Part shown: in pieces, positions 11,841 through 23,981 of the stretch
Numbering within the stretch: the stretch's first letter is position 1
Layout: each line of letters starts with the position of its first letter
Origin: Nemertoderma westbladi
Taxonomy: Eukaryota > Xenacoelomorpha > Nemertodermatida > Nemertodermatidae
DNA length: 59,335 nucleotides
Assembly (NCBI GenBank): GCA_032718475.1
Contig: JAUCBJ010008348.1
Coordinates: forward strand, 1-59,335
Direction: 5' to 3'
The notes under the pieces: generated by a model
The model's database searches: none
The model's input: the letters and a program-made list of their open reading frames with translations, nothing else
Told to the model about the DNA's origin: nothing
Program-made: the position numbers and the translations under genes

Positions 11841-11854
11841 GTTGCCATGGTGAC
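11841..11854 (-). promoter_or_regulatory. RFX X-box of copy B
   Basis: Plus-strand GTTGCCATGGTGAC is the reverse complement of the copy A site at 3711. It sits about 490 bp upstream of the extra ORF start (11352), the same spacing as in copy A. Confidence 0.5.
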
Positions 11855-12173
11855 ATTATGGAAAGCTAGCGGTAGAATTAGGGTAATTCCCATGCATACA
11901 GATCTGGGATGCTATTTAATAGTAATTCTTTAATTGTCAATATCTCCCTTATACATGATTTTATGAATTTTATCGGCTATTGACTATATATTGGAGATTC
12001 TCGCACACTAATACACTTAATAAGATGAATCTCCGCTCCCATGATCTATTAATTAATGGAATTTTGGGGAATGTTACAAATTGTATAAAATGACAATTTA
12101 TCAAATTCATTAAAAGATATGAATTTAAATTTATTCCCATAAATTTTATTATTTAATATTAAATAGACACAAT

Positions 12174-12440
12174 TTTATTCCAGAGCATGTCTGGGGACTA
12201 GGATCCTGAATTCTAGTAATTTGTCCTTTTAAGAGTATCGGTAAGTGCTACGATATCTTAATAGACTAGAATTTTAAAGGATCTAAAATTTGATAGATTT
12301 TGTAAATATTAATAATTAATATTTAAGATGGGCACCGGTTTATTCCAGAACATGTCTGGGGACGTTAACCATTGATTCTAGAAATTTGTCTTTCAAGTAT
12401 ATCGGTGGGTGCCGCGATATCTTAATCGACTAGAATTACA
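12174..12440 (-). repeat. Copy B counterpart of the paired dyad-AATAAA repeats
   Basis: Dyads at 12180-12194 and 12345-12359, each followed on the minus strand by AATAAA (12174-12179 and 12339-12344). The loops differ slightly from copy A. Confidence 0.6.
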
Positions 12441-12990
12441 GATGGTCAAAGGGTTTAACAGATTTATTTTGCGTTTTACGCTACTGTTAAAGGGACATCA
12501 CGCTACTATATGTATTATTTAATATACGGTATGAGAGCAATATCGCAAGAAGCAATGTCAGTGAGAAGAGGCAAGTCGTTTCCAAGGTCTACCCAGAGAT
12601 GGTTTAGCTGAGACACGAGGATCTGAACTTTGCATTCCTAATACTCTACTTACCAATAATACTTGAATATAGTAGGAGCTTTATTGTACTTTAATAAGTA
12701 CGGACATTTCATCTTACTGTAGTCACGTATTTATAATGTAATACGGACAGTAAGGAAAGAGAAAAAGAATTATTTCTCGCCGTCGAACTAAATATATAAT
12801 ATATAAGTAATTAAGTAATAAACGCGAATATATATATGGCACTAATCTACTAAATAATCACTAAAATAACATTCCACTAAATAAAATTAAAGAAAACGAT
12901 TATAATAAAATTACATAATAATACATACATAAGTATAAAATAATAAAGCAAATATAAAATAATATAGTCACACACCCACTCCAGACGCTG

Positions 12991-15900
12991 TTACGTTGGG
13001 GAGTCCCTAGATGTTTGTTGGATTAGGGAGGAGGTCGTGGGAAGAGTATCTTGCCTTCCATAGTTTCCGGACAGTTCTCGGTCTCTTTCCAGTAAACATA
13101 AATGACCAACTGGGAGATTGAGTTGTTGTGTTTCGAATACAATTCCAGGTTTCCTCTTCGTCCTGGAATAGTGACGATAGAAACATCGCTTCAAATACAC
13201 GACGGCCTTACAAAGCCGATTCCAGGATCTATAGTGGTCCATCGCTCCCAGCAGGAGAGGTGAGAGTCCCGGCGAGACGTCTGGTGTTCCAGATCTCCAG
13301 TCTCTCTCTCTGATCTCCACAACAGATCGGTTCGCGGTGGGGGAGTTTAGATCCACAGCGTCGTCCCTGGCAATGTGTAGTACAGACAGATCTATCACGG
13401 GTTTAAATAACCTTGATTTACTCGTCCGGGTTTTAGGTTTGACTTTCTCCGCTCCCTTGGCTTGTCTAATCTCAGCCGTGGTAAGATGGGGAGGCCATTC
13501 ATCTTCTTTACTTAGGAAGTCGGGTCCACCTAACCAGTCTGGAGTATCTGTCAGTTCTTGAGGAGTTGCTCCTCTGGAAGCGATGTCGGCTAGATTAATC
13601 GTCTCGGGGCAATGTCTCCATTGATCTACATTGGAGTTAATATCATCATTATCTGAGGAGTATGGTGTTCCCTCAGTTGGGTCGTCCACATCACTGCTCT
13701 CCACTTCCCATCCCTTTACTTGGTATACTTGTTGTTGAGGTAATCTCTCTTTGAGAGTTCTACGGGAAGGGCCAGTGAAGTACCAACCTACTCTTGTTCT
13801 TCCCGCATAGGTTTGCAATGGTTGCGGTCGAGCAGGCCGTTTCTCTAATGTCTCAAGTGCCTCATGCGCATTTTGGCCGATGAGTATCTGTACCCATGGG
13901 TAGTCGGTGTTGAATCTAGGTATCTCATGCTGCTGGGTGAAATCGTCTTCATCCCAGTTATAAGGTTCCACTTGGCTGGTAGCGAAGTTCTTTATCGCCA
14001 CCATTTTTACTGACCTTATACTGTGTTCTCCTAGTTCATCCTGGGGGGTGGACAACGCGCCTACATAGTAGTCTGTAACTACTGTAGATTTCCAAACCTG
14101 CATAATTCCTGAAAGGTTCAACTTAGTTCGGAACTTGGGTTGTCCAGCAAAGATGTCTTCGGCTAGTTCTTTGTCGATGAATGTTCCTGTGCTGCCGGAG
14201 TCAAGGAGGGCATTCACTACATAGTTATTTTTTAACCCGTGGACTCTCAACTGCACTACGGGAAATTCCCGGATTCCTACGCTGGAAGTTGGCGCTTTCC
14301 AAGATGGTTGTCGGTCCGGAATAGTTAGGGGGAGCTCGCTATCGGTCTCAGTCTCATACGTAAGTGCTCGATACACTGCGGTGTTTATTAAGTAACAGGA
14401 TTCGTTTTTGTCGGAGAATTCATCCGTATAGAATCCTTCCATCTCAGAACTTTGGTCAGTGTCGTTCACATCACTGAATTGGACATGTAGTTCGGACTCA
14501 CTTACCTGACTCGGGCTGTTTCTTTCGAATTCAGTGTGCAACAAGATATGATGTTTCGCGCCGCACTTAGCACACCTTGCGTCGGAGTAACAGGTTCGTC
14601 GTTGGTGTCCTCGTCTGAAGCAATTATAACACAACCGCTTATCCCACATGACTTCACGTCTATCCTTTAGTGATTTCCTCAGGAATTCATCACACACACT
14701 TAAACGGTGGGGCCCGTCGCACAGCACACATTTTGGTTTGATGTTACTTACCTTACTTTGAGTAACGTTGTGCACACTCGTTCTTTCCTCGGGCTTTCTT
14801 CCATGAATTCTCTTAGGAGACGTAGGAGGAGTTTTTCTTACCTGTTCTCTCCTGTCATTGGTTCGAGACTTAAATTTACTTTCGTCCTTAGGCGCTTTGT
14901 TGTCATAGTAAGATCTTTCAGTGTCTTTCCCGCTGTCTTCCTCTTGAGAAGCCTGGCTTACGCCGTCGTCTGTATAACACACTGGTATTACCTTTCTCCT
15001 AGAAACGGGTTTCTCACTTACCTTATTTTCCGGTGTCTTCTCTCTGGACTACTTTAGGAGCTGTAATTTTACCTCTCCATCTAAGAATGACATGAGATCA
15101 GCCATGGTAGGGTCTCTTCGTTGTTGTTCCATCATATATAACACTTTCTTGTCCCAGCGTGTACCTACTCCGCCCTTGGGCAAAGTAGATGCTAAGGCTC
15201 CTACAACCATAGAATTCTGGTATTCATGAGACTTACCTAACCAATCTAGTTGTCTACAGATCTCATGAATCTCGTCGGAAAACTCTATAATCCCGCTGCT
15301 AAGAAACTTTCGGGGCGCCATTAATTCCGCATATAAATACCTAGATATGTTAGTCCTATTGCCATACCTGATGTTCAGTGTATCCCAAACTTGTCTTAAT
15401 CCATCTGGATGTCCAATAAACTTTAACGCCATTAACTTGGGAGATCCTTCCAAGCACTCGATGAGGAATCTAAGTTTCTCTCCGTTAGATAGCACAGAGT
15501 TCTGTATGTTATCTTTATAATATTCATTAAAAGGTAACCATTTCATCTCATCTCCATTGAACTTGACGATCTCTCCCACCTTTACCGCTTGACGGGCTTC
15601 GGTTCTAGCCATTTGACGCGTAAAACTTTCTTGGGCCATCGTGTTATTTAATATCGAGTTATCGGTATATAAATTTCTCGGATTATGATCAGGTCTATAT
15701 GGAATATCATTGTCAACAGGTTTATAATTACCCTTAATAGGGTTTACCATAGGAGTTTCTACTTCACTAGCAGTATAGATGCGTGTAGGCTCCACACCTT
15801 GCGCATGAAATACTTCAGACCTAACAGGTTGACACATTGTTACAGGGGGTGGTGGTATACCCTTTTGTATATTTACTAATTTATCGCATTCTAACGCGAT

Positions 15901-17938
15901 ACTCTGCTGCACTTCTTGCAACTCTAACCTACTTTCCCTTACCGTGCCCTTGAACTGCTGAACAGTTCCTTCCATCTCACGGACCTGCTGAGAGGAGCAT
16001 GTATGGTGTTCCCTCAGCTGCCCGAGCAGGAGACCCATCTCCCGTCGTCCCTCAGCTACCCACTCGACCGCCGAAGCGGGAGTCGCCAACGTAGTAGCGA
16101 GCGAGCGAGAGACGACGGGCGATAAGTTCTTGATATCTCGCTCGGCGTCCAGGACGGGTTCGGACTCGGGAACAGTCCTACTGGGCACAGGTAGTTTAGT
16201 ACTGTGCAAAGGGAATTTAGAGGTAGGTTCTGGGAGTACAGGTGTCTCTATCACCGAAGGGGTGGCTTCGAGAACGGGCCTAATTATTTCAGGCTATCTT
16301 TCTTTCTATTTTAACAATTTGGTCTGTGGGTTCTGTACTACCTAAGTCTGTGCTAGCTAGTTGCCTTCTAACAACTGGGGGCAAATCAGGCAATTTCTGA
16401 CGATGAGGCATTCTTCTACGTCTGCTTAGACGAGATCTATTTCCTCCGCCTTCAGGATCGGTAGTATCGCCTTCATCAGATGATGTATATCCCTGTCTTT
16501 TGGGAGTAGATCGACTCATCATCTGCATTTGACTAGCTGTTAACTGTTTATTTATGCAGTCTTGCTTCTCTTGAATATTTTCCAACTCTAGTTGGGTGAT
16601 CTCTTCAGACGCTCTCCATTCTGCTTCTGCCACTGCTATCTTTCTTTCCGCCTCTGCCACTGCCGCTTTCGCCTCTGCCGCTGCCACTGCCGCCTTTCTT
16701 TCCGCCGCTGCCTCTGCCGCCTTTCTTTCCGCTTCTGCCTCGGCCATTGCCGCTGCTGCTGTCTTTCTGTCTTCTATACGTTTTTTCTTTACTTGTTTTT
16801 CTTGGACCCTAGCGATGCGGAGTCTTTCATCAAATTTAGCTTGGTTAGCAGCTAACATTTCCGCATCAATTGCGTCCAACACAAGCTTGGCTCCTTCACT
16901 ATTAGGGCGAAGTCCAGACAGCCGTCTCCTCAACTCTTCGTCACCTAGGAATCGTTGATAGTCTGACAGATAGATGTCAATAGCGTCCCTCGTCTGCGGT
17001 TTCTCTGCTGTCGCTTCGCTTTCCACGTGAGAAAAGGTAGCGTCTGTTGATTCTCCATGGGTTGAGCGCTCAGCCAGCTGAACTTTCCACTGGGCCGTTC
17101 CTTGAACCTTGAGACTCACCCGCTGGAACCAAGTCTTTACAGCAACTTGCAACGACGTGTCTTGTCTTCTTTTTGAAGCTTCCTCAAAGGCTGATAGGAT
17201 TAGTCTGATTCTTAGAATTCTTTCTATAACTTGATAAAGCAGCTCTCCCTGCTCTTGAGGTCCTTGGGGTTATCGAAACAGTTGTTCCTCTAATCGCTCC
17301 AAAGAGCTGAAGAATCCCTGTATGTATCCCGCTGCCGACCTCTTCCATACAGCTGGATCACTGGTGTCTTTTGTCACTCCCATCCTGTGTATGTCTTCCC
17401 AGGCAGCTTCCGATAAGTCAAACGGGAGTCCGGGTCCGGGGAAGTTCCATTGTGACTCGACAATAGACTTCAGTTCCTCCCTTGTGTATCCCGCATAACT
17501 ATCCTTGGTCGATCTCTTACTTCTCGCCCAATCAATTTGGTGTTCCTCCACCGCAATCAATACCCTAGTGAGTACGGCTGCAGGAAGGATGAGAAGGGGA
17601 TCCGAATAAACCGCATCTGCCATCTTTGCTCCGCGCTCGGGTGTCAGCTCTACAGTATCCGAACTACTGGAGCTACCGGGCCGCTGAGAAATAAGTTCTC
17701 GGCTCGAGTGTTGCTGCTGTTTCGCTGCTTCTTGGTCACGCTTGACTTGGGCCCGAGTGCCTATGATAGACCTACGGTGTTGGACTAGCCTAGGGTCTGA
17801 TACCACTACTGGAGGGATGATCTTTCTTACAGTAGGAGGTGAGTTGAACTTCGGTCTCACACGTTCCACACTCCTATCTGGGTCACAGATGGTTGTATCT
17901 AGGAGACTGTCTGACAGGTTTTGCTTTGTGTCAGACAT
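12991..17938 (-). pseudogene. BEL/Pao Gag-protease region of copy B with stops and a frameshift
   Basis: ATG at 17938. The first block (to 17270) ends at an in-frame TAA, and the same frame continues to 16289. That second block has an Ala/Glu/Lys-rich predicted coiled coil (many AEAERKAA-like repeats). A frame change near 16289 leads to the Pao Gag block (about 16285-15049), which ends at TAG where copy A has CAG. The frame then resumes (14982-12991) with zinc knuckles, the ALLDSGSTGTF protease site, the NPADIASRG-type junction (here NLADIASRG) and a stub resembling the start of BEL integrase (YRSWNRLCKAVVYLKR). RT, RNase H and the integrase core are missing. At least two nonsense changes and one frameshift make it dead. 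Confidence 0.85.
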
Positions 17939-19972
17939 GTTTGTTTGTACAGTTGAATGCCTACTGCTATATTACAGTTAAAGCTAGTCTAGTAATTCAG
18001 TATCACTGTTAGCCTAGTAATTAATTACCGATATCGTTACTCTATGTAATGTGATATATATACAATATATTAGAGTACCGGTATATACTTATAGTATATA
18101 TAAGTATTATTACAGACTAGGTTTGTCACAGAATACCGGTATATAATTTCAGCGCAAATATATAAATATATAATAAGCCTATTGTGAATACCGGTATACA
18201 GCTTACACTTATAGTATATATAAGTATAATTACAGACTAGAATTAATTACAGAATACCGGTATATAATTTCAGCGCAAATATATAGAAATAAATATAATA
18301 AGCCTATTGTAAATACCGGTATACAGCTTACACTTATAGTATATATATAAGTATAATTACAGACTAGAATTAATTACAGAATACCGGTATATAATTTCCG
18401 CTCAAATTTATAGAAATAAATATAATAAGCTTATTGTAAATACCGGTATGTCAATTATTTTAGAATAATTGAATTTCTGAATTTTAGGGGTTACTTGGTT
18501 ACTTTACTTTACCTTATTACCGTTATTTAAGCAGTAGTCCAACTGATATTAAGACCTAATTGTTGTATGACAGGCCTACTAATTTATAAATCGGTTTGAG
18601 TTGATTTATAATATATATATACCCGTTTAATGGGTTTTTGTCAATATTTGAAATAAATGTTATTATTTCTGGGAAGGAGTCACTGCACAGAAGCTGTACG
18701 CTCTCAGTGAAGTGCTACTTGTTGGACACTAAAACAAATAATTCTAATTTGCCTAAGTTACTTAATACTACAAATTACGTACAATTCGGGGTGAGATTAC
18801 AATCTCTAAATAAACACAAAAATTACACGTACGAATTTTTAGGGTAATTTTACAAGAAGTCTACAAACCAGCCTAACAAAGGGTTAGAATATCTGGTTAT
18901 TACAAACAGACAGGATACTACGGTATTTGAAAATAACAAAGCATTAGTAAATATACTGCGTTGTCCAGATAGGAAAAATACCACCGTCTGACGACTTATA
19001 GCCGTAACGCTATAAGTACTACGTTATGTATCACGGAGTGTTCCTACCTAGAAGTTAATTACCGCGGCCTACCAGAGCCAACATGCCTATTAACCACTTT
19101 ACAACACAAATATACTGCCTACACACTAATTACCTTCGGAAAGTACTGTACACTAAACCCTAAATTAGATACAAGTACTTATACAACAAATAACTAGCAG
19201 TTAAAAATACTTGAACAGCTAAAAGAACCACGGTATCTGCCGGAGTGACCAAAGCATAAAATCTCCAGTCTTTACCTACGCCAAACAGCCCTGATGTAGT
19301 ACCGGGGTTAATTTAACTATAACGGTATACATAACAAGCACAATTACTGTAGGAATAAACTTGGGGTATGTGAATGTTGCGAATAATCGCATAAACTCTG
19401 AATAATAAATATTACGCTACCCGTACAGACTACACAAACAAAATACAAACCAAATGCTGGCAGACTACTATCAAGCCTAAATAAACCACAGAATATGCAG
19501 ACTCCGAAATGGTTAGTTAGTATGCGTTCTAACCGAGTAGTACGACTTATTCTTTCAGGGGGATTTACCTTACAGCACTGGAAGCCACCCACTTTCCTAA
19601 CTAGTACTTTATCGGACATACACTCTACACACACTGTAATCTCTTCAGACTTAACAACAGTCAGACAACAGTCCAGCCTACAAATTATCTGTACAATCTG
19701 AGCAGGCTTACACGTCTTCTGCTCAATATTAACTTACAGATAAATAAAACTGACAGAAATAAGTAAAATCTCAATAAAAAACCAGGGCGGCCGTCCCTGA
19801 TTAAATATGAAGACCTACCAGTATATAATTATAAAAATCGAATAATACTGCTTTACCTGTACAGCTGTAAGCACCGGTTCGGGTGGTTAGGTAGTTAGGC
19901 CTACTGGTTACCGGTCGACCGGTACTTTTGCCTTTTATTGCCTACGTGCAATAAAGAAGCTATAACTGTTAT
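17939..19972 (-). other. Leader of copy B with 124-bp tandem repeats
   Basis: Two kb between the 5' LTR and the gag ATG. About 18116-18450 holds three copies of a 123-125-bp repeat built around AATACCGGTATATAATTT. No credible ORF is present. The length is unusual for a BEL leader; part may be later insertion. Confidence 0.55.
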
Positions 19973-21119
19973 TGTTCGCGCTTTTAGACCTTTAGCAGTT
20001 TAACCTGCCAAATTTAGGTGTCTTATAGGTTATAAATCGACTTTAGCCTATGACAAGTATTTGATACACTAAATTAGCCGAAGCCAGCCTATGCGCGACC
20101 ATTCACCCGATGGATTTACCCGGGAGACTGGATTCGGAAGCTCTGATCTTATTGCGGTATAGGCCTACTGTATTATTCGATTGATCGTTAATATATAATC
20201 TCTGACAAATATTATTCACTTTCGGGAAATATTAACAGTTCCTTTAGGACGTGACGCTCTAAGTATGTAAACAGAGTTATGACTTACACTAAACACAACG
20301 GGATGGCTAATGATTCACGTATAAAGCGCATTCTTTAGGAGATGCTTTGTTATCTATCACACTCATGCACACTACCGCACAATGCTGCACACCGATCTGC
20401 CGACCTTCACTAATTTTAATCATATATAAGGAGAACAGCCACTGACACATGTAGGGCCTATGAAATAGCATTCAATTCACTCCAAAACCAATATAATGTG
20501 AGTCGCAATTGCTATATGTAACCGGTCTCTCTAACCTTCAGTATATCAAGAAGATTGGGGTTTTCTGATTATTTATCGATATTCTCCAAATATAACAACA
20601 TATTCCATCAACTGATACAATTAGTAACCGACAGTAAATAGCAGTAAAATAATGCGGTGTTTGTATGTGACCAGGTCTGTTATGAGTTTGTTAGATAGAA
20701 TAACAGTTATACGTTTCTATGATCAAAGCCGTTCTAATGTTTGGCTAAAGTCTGAAACACAGAATAATTCCACAGCCGGTGTTCTAGGCTTAGGAAAAAT
20801 ACACACTGACTGAATTGCGTGAGTTTCTATATGCACTGTCCAACACAAAGAAAATCGCTCTGATTGGCTGAATTGGCTGAGCCGAACAAAGAACCAAAGC
20901 TCCTTACTAAAAGCTCCACGTGGATACAGCTGATAGATGTCGTCATCCAAGTTCCGATGTTTAGAGTATTTGAGCTTATTGCGGAGAAAAATGGCTTTTT
21001 ATGTCCGCTAAAGCACACATGCAGACATAGCGGGCAAAATCGCTTGTTATGTCCGTTAAAATACCTACTCGGTATATTGCGGAGAAAAATAGCTTGTTAC
21101 ATCCGCAAAAGCTTTTACA
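19973..21119 (-). repeat. 5' LTR of copy B (1,147 bp)
   Basis: On the minus strand it begins TGTAAAAGC and ends GCGCGAACA, matching the copy A LTR. The flanks outside differ from copy A, which fixes the edges. Orientation upstream of gag identifies it as the 5' LTR. Confidence 0.8.
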
Positions 21120-21239
21120 ATCGCTGTTACTTTATTCAAAAATTGATATATTTATCTGTCATACTGCTATTATAGTAAAGTAAAGTTTTCTTCGGCCATT
21201 GTGCCAGGTATTATTACGCACAAAGTCTGATAACTTATT

Positions 21240-21310
21240 TCCAGTGTGGTCCACCCGGAACTATACTCCCATGGCAAACTGGTTTACTCATTGAGCTACC
21301 GTTTAAGGAT
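21240..21310 (-). repeat. tRNA-like segment, probably SINE head
   Basis: The minus strand has CGGTAGCTCAATGAGT, a good RNA polymerase III A box. About 30 bases later comes AGTTCCGGGTGG, a weak B box. The cloverleaf is not intact, so a SINE or tRNA pseudogene is more likely than a tRNA gene. Confidence 0.35.
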
Positions 21311-21404
21311 GAAAAGCGCCCCAGTAGTCCAGGACCCACGACCTCCCGGATACATGTGAATTGAAGGCAATGGATTTAACAACTACACAAGATGTGACTT
21401 AGTG

Positions 21405-21681
21405 GGCCCATGTGAAGAATATCAGACTTTCTGCTGTTATATTTCACTTTGCAGTTACCGCCATGTGAAGAATACTAGGTTTTCACCAAAAACACAGTTA
21501 ACAGAAGGGCTGAATCTAACCAAAACAATAAACGAATTAGTATATGTACAGGTTATAAGACTGAAATAAAGCGCTATAAAACACTTAATAAAGATAAATT
21601 AAAAAAATGACATATCTTTATATATAAAATTCCAATAAAAAGTCGACCGAAAAGTGAAATCCTGGTATTCTTCACATGGGC
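21405..21681. mobile_element. 277-bp MITE with 9-bp target duplication
   Basis: Termini GCCCATGTGAAGAATA are inverted at both ends, flanked by direct repeats GACTTAGTG at 21396-21404 and 21682-21690. A third copy of the terminus (CCATGTGAAGAATA) is internal near 21461. A 9-bp duplication fits Mutator-like elements, but the family call is inference. Confidence 0.7.
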
Positions 21682-21939
21682 GACTTAGTGAGTTACCTAA
21701 TAATACTAGTGTGATATTCCTTTTTTAAATATAAGTATGATACATTAGCTTCCATTGGCTGTAGCATAGGAGTTTAAGCACTTTAACGGTAAAGGGTGGA
21801 TTAAATTCGGTTAGATTTTCCAGTACATCTGTATATTGACAGCACACTAGCGGTAGACTGGAGAAATAACGATTAGCGTCCCCACAAAGACTCATCCTAG
21901 GGATGGTCTATTACGTATATCTACCAAGTTGCAGCTTGA

Positions 21940-22615
21940 ACGGATAATAAGTTTTAATCCACGAACTGATCTCTAGCAAACTAGATTACAACAACGCGTT
22001 ATATTATGGTCTTCCTTGGAACGTAGTTAAAAAGTTGCAGTATGTCCAGAATTCTGCCGCACGCCTGCTAACAGTAACACGCAAAAGAGACCACATTACA
22101 CCGGTGTTGACAGAGCTACATTGCATTGGCTACATATTCTACGCCGGATCGATTTCAAGATTGCGCTAATGACCTATAAATGTATTCACATCATCGGCAT
22201 AACGTGAATTACGTCCGCTGAACTGGCCCTTCTTAGCATTCCTAAATTCAATCTTGCAAGCTATGCTAAACGTTCTTTCCGTTTGCGGTAGCTGCACCAA
22301 CAATTTCGAACTCACTTCCCATCAACATTCGCCGATCTCCCTCGATAGAAATATTTAAGAAACTATTAAAGACTCATTCATTCAAAATGGAATTCCAATG
22401 ATTATAATTAAATTTTTTTAACATGAATTATAATCTCACGTTTCTCAAGTGAACTCATGTCTTCAGTTGTGTTTTTAATTATGTTTTTAACTCTTTTAAT
22501 TCAGTTCATACAGTGATTGGTTTTTATTAATTTTAAGATTATGTGTAATGTGCGCCTTTGACCACTACGTAAAGGGCGCGATATAAATTTATATATTATG
22601 ATTATAAATATCAAT
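21940..22615 (+). pseudogene. CR1/L2-type LINE 3' end, decayed
   Basis: Translation near 21973-22125 gives LDYNNALYYGLPW, then VQNSAARLLTVTRKRDHITP, the conserved end of CR1/L2-group reverse transcriptases. Frames then shift. The 3' end GGGCGCGATATAAAT followed by AT repeats is the usual tail of this group. Severely 5'-truncated. Confidence 0.65.
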
Positions 22616-22647
22616 TAATCAATATCCAAGATTCAAATTACTTTTAA

Positions 22648-23775
22648 GGGGGGGGTAGCGCATTTTCTGACCAAAAAGACGAATTTTTGAAACATATCCT
22701 ATCTGATGCAGAATTTCATGCTGAATCCAAATATGGAAACCGTTTTCCGATATCTTGCTTAGTTTTCGAGATATCTTAGATAGAAGATACTGGCTCCGAT
22801 ATATTGCGATATCGGTAAAGGCGATGAAGTTCGGGGTTTGCATTCAATTTCTGCAAATTTCTGCGCTCATTGTTGCCAATTGGATGTCTCCACGAAAAAG
22901 AGCACAAAATTTTAATTGAGAAGGTATTTTTTTATGATTATTGGACCTACTGATCAGTTTATAAGACAACTTCAAGTCTCCGGAATGAAGACGGGACTCG
23001 AATAAGCAACTCTGCAGTCTTTGCGCGATTACACGGAATAGACTTATCGGTCATCGGAGATCTTCAAAATGTATAATCTCCAGTTCTAGTGGTCGTACGA
23101 AGTTCGTTTTAGGCTCATTCGAAAGCTCTTTCCTTAGAGAACAACGTTACCATTTGATTTAAGACAAAATGGTTGTGAAGCAACATAACATGAATTTGGG
23201 TAAAATATGCCTTGCAAATTTTGTTCAAGTTATGATTGCTCAGGCAGCTTTCAAGAGTTTGCCAAACCAAATGGTATCTTTGGTCTCTGAGAAAAGAGCT
23301 TTCGAATGAGCCCAAAACGAACTCCGTACGACCACTAGAACTGGAGATTATACATTTTGAAGATCTCCGATGACCGATAAGTCTATTCCGTGTAATACCG
23401 CAAAGACCGCAGAGTCGCTTATTCGAGTCCCGTCTTCATTCCGGAGACTTGAAGTTGTATTATAAACTGATCAGTAGGTCCAATAATCATAAAAAAATTC
23501 CTTCTCAATTAAAATTTTGTGCTCTTTCTCGTGGAGACATCCAATTAGCACCACTGAGCACAGAAATATGCAGAAATTGTATGCAAACCCCAAACTTCAT
23601 CGCCTTTACCGATATCGCGATATATAGGAGCCAGTATCTTCTATCCCAGATATCTCGAAAACTAAGCAAGATATGTGAAAACGGTTTCTATATTTGGATT
23701 CAGCATGAAATTCTGCATCAGATAGGATATGTTTCAAAAATTCGACTTTTTGGTCAGAAAATGCGCTACCCCCCC
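22648..23775. mobile_element. 1.13-kb foldback element flanked by TTAA
   Basis: The ends are G8/C7 runs followed by GTAGCGCATTTTCTGACC and its inverse. TTAA lies immediately outside both ends (22644-22647 and 23776-23779). The arms pair for about 500 bp each around a central loop of roughly 110-150 bp. The same short ORF-like stretch appears on opposite strands in the arms. TTAA suggests piggyBac-type integration, but no transposase is present. Confidence 0.75.
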
Positions 23776-23918
23776 TTAATTCTAATTAAAAATGACGGAA
23801 ATGGGAGAATGTTTTCACTTTCATACATTTCGCCCTTTAGCGGGAAGAACTGGAACTAGAACTGCATACCGATTAGTGGCGATTACCGACCCCGCAAAGA
23901 CACAGGATATATTCTAGC

Positions 23919-23973
23919 CAAGGACTACTATACTACAGTATTATAGTAGTATACAGTAGTATAGTAGTCCTTG
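23919..23973. mobile_element. 55-bp hAT-like miniature element with 8-bp duplication
   Basis: Perfect 18-bp inverted ends (CAAGGACTACTATACTAC) around a 19-bp centre. Direct repeats ATTCTAGC flank it at 23911-23918 and 23974-23981. End sequence and duplication size fit the hAT superfamily. Confidence 0.65.
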
Positions 23974-23981
23974 ATTCTAGC

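Larger units (their letters stand above)
10045..21119 (-). mobile_element. BEL/Pao-derived LTR element, copy B, 3'-truncated
   Basis: Minus-strand order: 5' LTR (21119-19973), about 2 kb leader, Gag-protease (17938-12991), non-coding region, extra ORF (from 11352). Similarity to copy A ends near 10045, inside the tail of that ORF; the 3' LTR is absent. It shares with copy A the fusion that removes RT and RNase H, but keeps about 100 residues that copy A lost. I saw no convincing primer-binding site next to the LTR. Confidence 0.85.

Noticed and set aside
16592-16958. Ala/Ser-rich and Cys/Arg-rich plus-strand ORFs
   Set aside because: Mirror frames of the Ala/Glu-rich coiled-coil part of Gag on the minus strand.
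18638-18847. 69-codon ORF in the leader of copy B
   Set aside because: No motif, AT-driven composition, and inside the element leader.
21240-21310. Functional tRNA gene
   Set aside because: A box is good, but the B box is poor and no full cloverleaf or acceptor stem is visible.
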